From NCBI GenBank assembly GCA_023091665.1, contig JALJCQ010000015.1, positions 1,364,001 to 1,428,000 of the forward strand: DNA of 64,000 nucleotides, in the 5' to 3' direction. Shown here piece by piece: positions 40,683-50,600 of the stretch (its first letter is position 1; each line of letters begins with the position of its first letter). Source of the stretch: Pythium myriotylum (taxonomy: Eukaryota > Oomycota > Peronosporomycetes > Pythiales > Pythiaceae). Both the position numbers and the translations under genes were made by a program. Below the pieces are notes generated by a model that saw nothing but the letters and a program-made list of their open reading frames with translations, was not told the origin of the DNA and did no database searches.

Positions 40683-43494
40683 ATGAGTCGGCGGCGTGAA
40701 GGCCTCGAGCTCCCTAGCGCTCGCAACTCCCGACGCGCGATCGCCCGCGACACGCGTGACATCGAGTCCAACTTCCGCCAACTCGCGGCCCAGCTAGGCC
40801 TCTCGCAGCAGCTGCAGAGCCTCGCAGGCGAGACCTCGGAGGATCGCGACGATGTGGACGAGGAGGATGCCGCGTACGACGACCAGTTCGCCGACGATGA
40901 CCCGCCAGCAGACTCGCCGCTCACACCCCTGCGCTCCGATTACTCGGCAAGCGAGAGCCTCTCGAGCGACTTGTCCCTACCGCGGTCATTTGGCAACTAC
41001 GACGTCATGCGTTCACGCAAACCGCCGTTCGACGACGAGCTACAGCGCCGCACCCAGCTCAACACAGAGCGCAACACCGGCGCTGCCGCCAGTGACATGA
41101 TGCGCAAATTCTACGAGGCCCAAGTGGATAAGATCCGCGCTCAAGTAGCTGTCCTTACTCAGGCTCAACAGCAGCTCGAGACGACGCTGCACGGTGAGCG
41201 GCAGCACTGGGTACAGAAGCAACAGCAGTTGGAGGTTTGTGAAAGGATTCGATTTTGGATCTTGGATTGCCATAGTAACATGAGTTACATTGCAGAAAAC
41301 GCTAATCGAAGAGCGCGCCGAGTCACAAAAGGTGAACGAGCGGCTGAAATCAGACATTCAACAACTCCAGCAGCGACTACGAATGGAGAAGACTCACATG
41401 GCGGACCTCCACATTTCAGACGCACTAGCAGAGCAACTATCTAGACAAGACGAAGGCGAGCTGTCAGTGAAAGAGTTTATTCAGCTTCAGGTACATCGTA
41501 AGCTGCGTCACTTGGAGAGCGAATTGTTGGGTGCGAGACAAGAGATTGAATCGAGTCAGGCTATCTGTGCCCAGTACAAATCACAAATCGCACATTCTGC
41601 TGACGAGGTTGCGCACTTTGTACGTGCCTCGGAAGCGAAAGATCTCAGGTTGCAACATGAGCTGGATCTTTCCGAGGCCAGTCGAAAGGAGCTCGAGACC
41701 CAGCTGGCAAGCGTGTGCACCGAGCTCAACATTGTGAAGGAGGCCGAGGCTAAGCGTCAGGCTAACAACAATAGGTCACCACCGACTGTAGACGTATATG
41801 CAGAGAATGAGAAACTCAAGAGCGAACTTCAACTGATTAGTGACAGGCTCGCAGTGAACGCGGAGAAAAACGAGGACATGCGTGGCCAAGTTGACGAACT
41901 GCAGCAACAAGTTTTGCTGCTCAAGGCTGATAAAGCGTTCTTGGAAGACGCGAAGAGGCAGCTTGAAGACCATGAAATGCGGTTAATGGCAAGCAACAAG
42001 GAGCTGCAAAGGAGGATTGACCTGGCAGCCACTGCTCAAAGTGCAAGTTCTCGCGAGTTGCAGCAAGTGCAAGAAGAAACGAGGCTAGCATTTGAGAAAC
42101 AACTAGCCTCAGAAATCGACAAATTCATGGAGATATCAAAGCGTGAAATCGATATGATTCGAACCAATAGTCAAACGGTGTACGAGCGAGAAAATCGTCT
42201 CCTAAAGGAGGCTCGCGACGATGCACTCAAGCAAGTAGATATGCTGCAGTCAAAACTGCTCTCCGTTCAGACCTCCCTCGAGGAGAAGGTGCTCGAAATG
42301 AGCCGATTGGAGAGCAATCACACGTCAACCTTGTCCACACTCAAGAATGATCTGAAGATGAAGACGTTCGAGATGAACCAACTTGGACTCGCCCTCGAGG
42401 AACGATCATCTGAGGTCCGCAATGCCAGGCTCGAGATAGAAATGCTTCAGCAGAAGGTGCGATGTAGACCAAATTTATTTAATATTGGTTCCGCTTACAC
42501 TGTTGTAGTTAGAAGTCCACAAAGAAGAGTTCTCTCGTCTCGAATCAACGTCAGCAATGCAAATCGTGCAATTAGAGGCGTCGCTAGATGTCGAGGTAAC
42601 CGAATTTGCCTTGGTTCTCCCATCAGGAATATAACTGATGTCTCGAGTTTTAGCGACGGAAAATCGACGAGTATGAGCGTCTAGAAGTCGACCTTGATGA
42701 GGCAATATTACAAACGGGGGAGATTGCTGGTCGTCAAAATCCAGATAACGGATTATCTGGATCAGAGGAACTCTCAGTAATGGCAACATTTGGAGCTATC
42801 CCGAGTTCCAATAAAAGACGGGTAAACTCTTCGCTGAGCGCAATATCCAATTTCTATCTGACGCTTGCTTGATCAGTTCTATCAGAGCGTACAGCTTGCT
42901 CAGCGCGTGGTCAAGAGTCAGAAACAGGTCATCGATCTTCAACGTCAGCTCGATGAATGCATCGGAGACAAGCGTGAACTAGCTTGCGAAGTTGCCGACT
43001 TGAAGAGGCAACTTGCGAATCTTCATCAACCTCAGTCATATCTAGTGAGTTTGAATTGTTCCCTTGAACTGACGGTTATGCTTCAACTAATAGTTTCCTA
43101 TCGCGATCAGATCGATAAGCTTGGGGACAAGGACAGAGACCTCCAGAAGCTCAAACTTCGCAACGATCAACTCTCAGAGGAACTCTCCAGATTACGCGGC
43201 GAGTATCAGCACGCTGTTTCTGCGAAGATGGCTTTACAATCGCAGCTTCAGCAGGTGCTTGCTGGCAGAGCAGAACTCGACGGACTCAAGCGTACTGTCC
43301 AATCGCTTCGCTCGAAGATCGTCGCTGTTGAAGAAGCACCTCCGAATTCCGAATCCGCTCCCACCATGCTCAAGAACCCACCCTCTCCACATCTGATGAC
43401 GCAAATGATCCGCCCACCGACGCCACAGACGAGCGACGAGAAGACTCGACCAGAGGCGTCGCCGCCCAAATGGTACATCAAGTTGCGATCCTGA
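40683..43494 (+). CDS. PIBF1: PIBF1 / CEP90 centriolar coiled-coil protein
   Basis: Five exons, all phase 0: 40683-41234, 41296-42456, 42509-42595, 42654-42821, 42877-43494; 861 aa. After an acidic N-terminus the protein is almost wholly coiled coil. Diagnostic parts: RKIDEYERLEVDLDEAI (exon 4), then after a short loop FYQSVQLAQRVVKSQKQVID, QLANLHQPQSYL and YRDQIDKLGDKDRDLQKL, in the order seen in vertebrate PIBF1/CEP90; it ends PKWYIKLRS. CEP90 works at centriolar satellites and distal appendages and is needed for cilium assembly. Exons 3 and 4 are small (29 and 56 codons) and lie in regions that look non-coding at first sight. A GTGAGT at 43045 precedes 49 in-frame bases that may be a cryptic or mis-set intron (see findings). 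Confidence 0.8.
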
Positions 43495-43616
43495 ACTGAA
43501 TCAAGATGGCTACATAACCGCGATGTAGTGACATAAGTGCGAACTGTATACCTCCGCCAAAGTACGACTGTAGCTCTCTGTGGTCGATAGAAACGGCGCG
43601 AATTCCACCGTCGACA

Positions 43617-44786
43617 ATGGCGCACTCCATGACGGCGGCGGCGGCGCTGCGCGGCCGTGGCACGTCGCAGCTGAAGCACGCGCTCGGCTCCGTGACCGCC
43701 AACTCGCGCGTGCTCTCGGGGATCCAGCCCACCGGGGTGCCGCACTTGGGCAACTACTGCGGCGCGATCTCCAAGTGGGTCGACCTCCAGGACGCAGTCG
43801 ACGAGGACACCACGACGCTGCAGTCCCGACGTTCGCGACTCTACGCCGTCGTGGACCAGCACGCGATTACGGCGCCGTACGATGCGAAAGAAATGCCGGG
43901 AAAAGTACGCTCGATGGTCGCGGCCTTGCTCGCGGCGGGCCTGGATCCCAATCGGAACGTGCTCTTCAAGCAGTCGGACGTGCATTTCCACACAGAACTG
44001 GCGTGGTACCTGAGCTGCATCACCCCGATCGGGTGGCTCAACCGCATGACGCAATACAAGCAGAAGGCCCAGGCGCAGCAAATGGAGAGCGGACTCGGAC
44101 TGCTCGCGTACCCAGTGCTCATGGCCTCCGACATCCTCATCTACAAGGCTACTCACATACCCGTGGGGGAAGACCAGCTGCAGCACCTTGAGCTGACGCG
44201 GGACATTGCAGCGACGTTCAACTCACGCTTTGGCAGCAATGTTCTGCTCAAGCCAGCGCCGGTCGCAAACGAGAACCAGGAGTCACTGTATCGCATCATG
44301 AGCTTGCGTACTCCTACGTCCAAGATGAGCAAAAGCGACCCATCGCCCAAGAGCCGCATTGATCTCACTGACACAGGTTCTCAAGTGCGCAAAAAAATCA
44401 TGGGAGCGACCACCGACTCTTTCGAAGGCATCTGGTACGACAAGGAGGAGCGTCCGGGCATCTCCAACTTGCTTTCGATCTTCAGTGCCGTGACCGATCA
44501 GCCAGTGGAAGATCTTGTCTCACAATACGCGAACTATGCCACGGGAGAGTTCAAGCGCGAGGTCGCCAGCGCCGTTGTCGCCAAGTAAGTCATGTCTCTA
44601 CCGGGGCTTTGTGTTTTCTGTTGGCTAATCACCATCTCATTCAGGATCTGCCCGATCGGGGACCGCATCCGCGACTACGAGAGTGATCCTGCCTTCCTCG
44701 ACTCGGTGCTCGCTGAAGGCGCTGAGCGAGCGAACGAGCTTGCCGCCGAGACGATGAAAGAAGTCAAGAACGCCATGGGTCTCTGA
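43617..44786 (+). CDS. Tryptophanyl-tRNA synthetase, bacterial/mitochondrial type
   Basis: Exons 43617-44584 and 44645-44786; intron 60 nt splits a Lys codon (phase 2); 369 aa. Class I signatures: the HIGH-equivalent PHLGN near residues 42-46 within SGIQPTGVPHLGNYCGAI, and KMSKS near residue 236 (TSKMSKSDPS). The remaining sequence (DQHAITAPYD, HTELAWYLSCITPIGWLNRM, GLLAYPVLMASDILIYKA, PVGEDQLQHLELTRD) is typical bacterial-type TrpRS. The first 30 residues precede the catalytic core, are Ala/Arg/Ser-rich and fit a mitochondrial presequence. It charges tRNA-Trp, probably in mitochondria. Convergent with OPA3; 39 bp between stops. Confidence 0.92.
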
Positions 44787-44825
44787 ATAGACAATATGTG
44801 TGGCTGGTGCATTCTGACTAGTAGC

Positions 44826-45544
44826 TCACCGGAAGAGTCCAGCAACGGAGCTGTACGTGGAGGACCACAGCCCGCTCCATCCTCCAGCCGCTTGGCTGCC
44901 ACTGCTGTCGGAACTCTCCACAGTCGTGTCGCTCAGAGCACTGTCGCTACTGTCCTTACGTCTAAGTGGCGGAGGCGTGAGAACCGTGGTAACCGTTCCG
45001 TTCTCCGCGAGGTCTATCCGCTGGTTCATGTCGCTTTCCAAGATGCGGCCCAACACCGCGAGCTGTGCCTCAAGCCAGATCACTTTCTCCTCCAGCTCCT
45101 CGAAGCGACGCTCTGTTGCCTGCCAATTCCAACTCGTTAGCCACCGCGCGCCTACCGACTGGTTCGCCTCGCACCCACCTCTTCAAGGCGGCGCTTCTTC
45201 TCGGCATCCTGGATCTCTTTCTCCTTGGACTTGACCGCAGACCGCTGGTACTCGAAGCTGGCGACGCCCACGGCGACACTGAAGATGATGAGCTCGCCGA
45301 TCAGGTCTGCGCCTTTCTCGACCGCCTGGTCCGCCGGCAGGTCTTTGATCGTGTAGTTGGAGATGCCGCGGTAGCCCATGTGGAAGCGGAAGAGCGCGCG
45401 GTGCTGCGCCTGTCCGAGCGAGAGGCAGACGGCGTTGAGCGACGGCACCGTCTTGGAGCGCGTCTTGACCACTTTGGCCAGCGGCTTGGTCAGCGTGCGC
45501 ACGATGAGCCCGCCGAGCTTGATCATCGGCAGCGGCAGCACCAT
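44826..45544 (-). CDS. OPA3: OPA3-like mitochondrial protein
   Basis: Exons 45179-45544 and 44826-45119; 59-nt intron, phase 0; 219 aa. Starts MVLPLPMIKLGGLIVRTLTKPLAKVVK, the conserved OPA3 N-terminus. Further landmarks are AQHRALFRFHMGYRG, GELIIFSVAVGVASFEY and, across the intron, DAEKKRRLEE|ATERRFEELEEKVIWLEAQL, the family's coiled coil. The last 60 residues are Ser-rich and variable. OPA3 proteins reside in mitochondria (outer or inner membrane) and affect mitochondrial shape and lipid metabolism. The frame is open above the ATG to 45592, but those residues lie before the conserved start. Confidence 0.9.
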
Positions 45545-45710
45545 CGCGGCCACGAGGACGCCAGGATTCCGCCTCGCAACGAGCCACAGCAAGATGTGAC
45601 ACGCCTCGAGAGAGTGACACTACACAAAATACGAGCCTCTCAAGAGACAAACCACGGCATCGACTATTGATTCAACTTGGTCTGCTTGGCATCCCAGCAA
45701 CGAGGGGGTG

Positions 45711-47201
45711 CTATCGCGTAGGGTCCGGCACGAGCACGACCACGCCGTCGCTAGAGCCGGCCGAGCCAGCCGCAGCTCCGTTCGCCGCCTGCTGCTTTTT
45801 CATTTGGAGCATTCGCTCGCGCATGCTCAGCTTCGGCAGCCCGCTCTTGGCACCTGCCGCCTTTTTCTCTTCCGATGCCTTGAGCAGATCCAGCTGAGCT
45901 GTGCCCTCGAGCTTCGACTTGACTTTCGCCGTGAATTCCTCCTCCTGATGAAATCAATGTCAGTGAGTTCTTTTCCGACTCCCATAGGAGCCCAATGCGC
46001 AAACTCACCCCGAGCACCCGACGCACGTACTGCAGCGCCCTCCGCGTCACAGTCTTACACTCCACGACACGACAGTTCAACAAAGCGCTCATCTCGCCCA
46101 CAAAGCTATCGTGTGTGGTTAGAACAAACGTCTTCAGCAGAGACTTGTCCATCTTGCCGATACACTTTTGGGTGTACAGACCAGCCTGGCGATGCAACAA
46201 ACAGCGTCGGGTGAGTATTACCGCACCTCATTCGCGGTTGTCAAACTAACGCACCGCGTTGACGATTTGAGAGTTTTTCTCGACCGTGCTTGGACGCAAT
46301 AACTCGGCTAACAAAACTTCGCGCGGGTTGGTCTCCACACACGTAGTCAGGACATCGTGTGCGAGTTCGCGAATAAACTGCTTCTCGCTCGCAGCCCGCT
46401 GCAAAAGCACAGGGATGATATCGGCTGCATAGACCCATCGTTAGATTTGGCAAACGAAGAACTGGAAAGAAAGTGAACTGCGAACCCACCATAAAACTTC
46501 TCCCCATCTTGTTTGGTCGCGACAACGAGGTCCTGAATGCACAACAATGCATTGCGCACCATCGCAGACCTGAGATTCATTGCCGCTGGGCACACCAAAT
46601 CGGCTACGACAGAGCGAGACGCGAGGACCTCGTTCAATCGTTCCTGGTGGTGGATCGCAAGTCGCCGAAGCGAGTCAATCGCGGCATATTCCTTCGCCCA
46701 TGACAGCTCAGCGTTCGCTTCGTCGTTGTCAGCGACCTTGGCGCTGACGATTTGCTGAATGACTGCAACTTCATCGTCTGCGTTATTCGCTGGTGTGAAC
46801 TCGGCGCTCTTGAGCACTGTGACTACGAAGAGCTCTCCATCAGGCGCTCCGTCGTGCTGCAACTCTTCTTGCGAGATCGTGAGCGTCGCGATAGTGCCGA
46901 CCACCGGAGTCGCCTGCGCCGAGTCCTTCATCGGTACTGGCGCGGTCGCTTCGGCTGGCGTGCTTGTCGTCACCTCGCGCGCGTTGGTGGACGTCGCCTG
47001 GCTCTCCGCGTCGGCATTGGTCTCGTTTCCAGCCGTCGAGTCGCTGGTGCTGCTGCTGAATCGACGGCGCTTGGGCGTGGGCAGTCCGTTCTGGAAGGCC
47101 GCGTGCTCTTCGATGCGCGCGGCGTCGTCCTGCGAGGACATGCGGCGGAGCGCGCCGCGCGTGAGCCGCGTGGAGGGCGTGGAGGGCGCCTCGACCGCCA
47201 T
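45711..47201 (-). CDS. TOG/HEAT-domain (CLASP/TOGARAM-like) protein
   Basis: Four exons: 46490-47201, 46255-46424, 46009-46185, 45711-45944; 430 aa. Introns of 65, 69 and 64 nt. Residues 1-150 are disordered and Ser/Thr/Ala-rich with a short basic KRRRF. From about residue 170 a TOG-like alpha-solenoid runs SWAKEYAAIDSLRRLAIHH, NLRSAMVRNALLCIQDLV, FYADIIPVLLQRAASEKQFIRELAHDVL and KTFVLTTHDSFVGEM. The phrase W...AIDSLRRLAIHH plus ALxxIQDL is the CLASP-N/TOGARAM signature; single-TOG ciliary proteins of this type bind tubulin. The C-terminus is a basic helix (MRERMLQMKKQQ). The upstream open frame to 47399 begins only with TTG, so I start at the ATG in CCCATGGCG. Confidence 0.72.
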
Positions 47202-47688
47202 GGGCGCGGCACAGCCGAGCAGGCGCCGCTTGGAGAGCCACGCGCGCGCGCGACGCCACGCGATGCTGGCCCACGCCGTGGTTGCGGAGAGACGCGCGAC
47301 GCGGGCGAGAGCGCGCGATGCTTCGCTGGTCTGGGCGTTCAGACCGGAGCTCGCGCCAACATTCCGCTCGTTCCGTCGAGAAGGGCCGGCGACCGACAAT
47401 CCAAACTGTTTCGTCGCCCACGGTACGCTACGCCCCCATACAAACGACGAGACAAACTGCGCCGAAGAACGTGGGAACAGCCTGGACCTCTACGCTTCGA
47501 TCGAACTAGAGTGGTCGGCGCTTCTGCAGCAGCAAATCTCCCTATCGTAACCTCTACAAACGCATTCGTCACAAGCCCTCCTCCGTTTGAAAGGCAACCA
47601 TCATGGCGAATGTCATAAAGTGTACAATATGCAATGCGATCTTCATTCATGTACAGTAGGTAGGAATCCTCCGCTAGATCTATCGAGC
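47202..47688. other. Region between TOG gene and ABCA gene
   Basis: Holds the promoter of the TOG gene and the 3' flank of the ABCA gene, both transcribed leftward. The 80 bp next to the ABCA stop (47609-47688) are duplicated at 60889-60967, suggesting they belong to the transcribed 3' untranslated region. Confidence 0.5.
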
Positions 47689-50600
47689 TCATGCAGTCGT
47701 CGTTGGGGCCATCATGCCGCGCGCCACGCCTTGCTCCTCCGCCTGCTGGCTCGCGAACTGGTTGAAGATCTGCTCCAGCGTCGTCTGCGACACACTGTAC
47801 TCGCGGATGTGCATCGACGTCTTCACGCGCTCGATGCGCTCGAACACCTTCGACAGCTTCAGCTGCTCGTTCGACCCGCGGAGCTTGAACCGGCAAAAGT
47901 CGTTCTGTCGCTCCATCACCACCACGTTCTTGTGGCCGAACGACTTCGACAGGAACTCGGACAGCGCGTCGAAACGACGCTCCTCCACGAGCCACGAGCA
48001 GAACGCCGGCGCGCGGATGAACCCATCGCGCTCCAACGCCGCCGCCAGACTGTACCCCGTCGGGTGCGACGCTGTGATCCGCTCGGCATACTCGCGCGAA
48101 CCGAACGCGTGGCACTTGTCTTCTAGCTCCATCTGCGTCACGAAAGTTGAGCGGTTGTCATCGAACCCGCCAAACAGCTCCTGCGACAACGTCGCCAACT
48201 CCTCGGCGTCTGGCGCCGTCATCTTCACATCGAACACCAGACCGTCGCCAAAACGGTTCTTCAGGTGCTGCACGCTGCCCAAGCAACGCATGCGGCCGCC
48301 CACCATGATACCCACACGCGAGCACAGCGCCTCCGACTCCTCCATGCTGTGCGTCGTCAGCACGATCGTCGCCGACTTGCTGCGCGTCGAGATACCCGCG
48401 ATCACATCCCACATGAAACGCCGCGACACGGGGTCCATGCCAGTCGACGGCTCATCCAAGAAGATGATCTGCGGGTTGCCGATCATCGCGATCGCCACCG
48501 ACAGCTTTCGCTTGTTGCCACCCGACAGACTGCCTGCCAGCTTGTGCTCGAACTGCGCCAGGTTCAGCTGGTGGATCTTGCCCGTCACCACGTTGTCCAG
48601 GTCGGCACGAGAGATACCCTTGATGCGAGCAAACAGCTCCAGGTGCTCACGCACCGTCAGCAGCTCAAACAGCGCGTCGAACTGAGGGCAGTACCCAATC
48701 TGCCGACGCACGTCCATCTGCTGCGTCAAGATGTCGAACCCACTCAGCGTCGCCGTGCCGGAGCTCGGCACCACGTCGCCCGTCAGCATCTTCATCGTCG
48801 TTGTTTTGCCCGCACCGTTGATACCCAGGAATCCGAAGCAGTCGCCGCGCTTCAGTCCAAACGACAAGTCACGCACGGCCACCTTGCCTCCCTTGTACAT
48901 CTTGCGGAGTCGTTTTAGCACCACGGCCTCGCCGTCAGCAGCGCCGCTCAGCACGCGCTCCGCCTCGCGAGCCACGTCAGCATCTTCTTCGTACTGTTCT
49001 TGCTCGACGCTGTGGTCGCCAGAGGTCATATCCTTGATCTTGGGGAATGTCATCGCGAAGTCGATGCCGACGGCGAGTATGCTAAACACAATCGCAAACA
49101 CCAGCAAGTAGGCCAGCTCGAAGCCCATGAGATCCCCGCTGAACGGACTGTTGATGGTCTTATCGGTGTCCAAGATGGACGTGATGTCGTTCATGGTAAG
49201 ACTGAGCAGCCCGTTACCCAAGTCAAAAAGAGGTGAGAGGCGCCAGATGAAGACGAGATACTTGTTCACATCCTTTGTCGAATCGATTTGATCGAGCACG
49301 AAGGACACGACCATGAGCACGACACCGATGATGAAGTTAATCATGATCGTGTAGGTCTGCGACGAAGCGTGCTCCTTGAAAAGGTATGACATACAGTACG
49401 TGAACGGGCAGATCGCCAATCCGAAGAGCACGAAGAGCAAGATGACTGCTGCAAAGGTCGAGTCCGCGCAAGTCGAACAGTCTTTGCCTGTAAACGACGA
49501 CACGTTGAACAACTGGATCATGGCGAGGGCGGCGACGCATGGCACAATGTACATAATCAAATCCCAGATGTAGTTGGAGAGCCAGAATGCGGCGAGTGAG
49601 ACACCGGAGACGAGTTGTTGGTGCTTTGCGTTGTGCTCAGCTTGCTTCTCTTTGACGAGGAAGACGACTATAGAAGCGGGGAAGAAGGTGAAGGCGATCA
49701 CAATGAAGAGACAAGCCGAAAAGGACATGAACGAGCTGAACAAAGCCTTGCTCGACGCCGACAGCGGAAGGGGGTGGTTGTTCACCTTCAGCGTGAAGCT
49801 GCTTGCGTCTCCGGACGTCGCGTTCGAGGCAAAGAATCGGTACAGGGCCTGGTCGGCCAGAGCCTTGAAGATGGGAGCGCCGTGAGCTGCCGTCGTGTTC
49901 ACGAAGATATTGTAACCGAGGATGTTCTGGCTGCTGTCGCCGTGGATCAAGTATGCGCCGACTTGGTCTTCCACCATTGCGTGGTCGTTCTTGCCATACC
50001 CACGATTGTAGAGCTCCATCCCCAGACTAAGGGCAAAGTGCTTGGACTCGGATGTGTTGTCAGCTGGAATCGTGTATGGGACACCAAACACGGTCGGGTT
50101 GGTTGAATCAAGAAGGGATAGAGCTTCCCGCCCAATTTGCTCAATCTTGGCCCCGCTGTAGGTTTTAACCATCGAACTACACCAGGCGTCGCCATCCGCA
50201 GCACACACAAACGGGGTCGGACTCTGGTCGCTCATCGGGAAGTCTGCCGTGTTTAGCTCAAGCTTCGGGTCGCTGCTTGCAAGATTGGCTCCCTTGAGGA
50301 GAGCAAGACCCGCCAAGAGCAGCAAAACTGGAAGGAAAGTGCTGAAAATGAGCATACGTCGATCACGCTTGGCGATTCGGAATCGCTTCAGAAGTAGAGC
50401 GTGGAGATGGGACGAGAACATGCTTCCTTCTTTGCCGCGAATCTCCTCGTTACGGTCCTCAGAAGCCAACAGGTATGGACTAGGATCGTCCGAAAGGACT
50501 TCACGGGCATTCTTGTTCAATGTGTGCTGGTTCTCCTCGTCGCTAGCCTCAGCCACCTTGATGAACACCTCCTCCAACGTCGTCACCGACACACCATACG

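Noticed and set aside
40605..47520. 13-base CGAACTAGAGTGG shared between the EFHB/PIBF1 promoter and the region upstream of the TOG gene
   Set aside because: Many 13-base matches are expected by chance in 64 kb; without other evidence it is not a regulatory claim.
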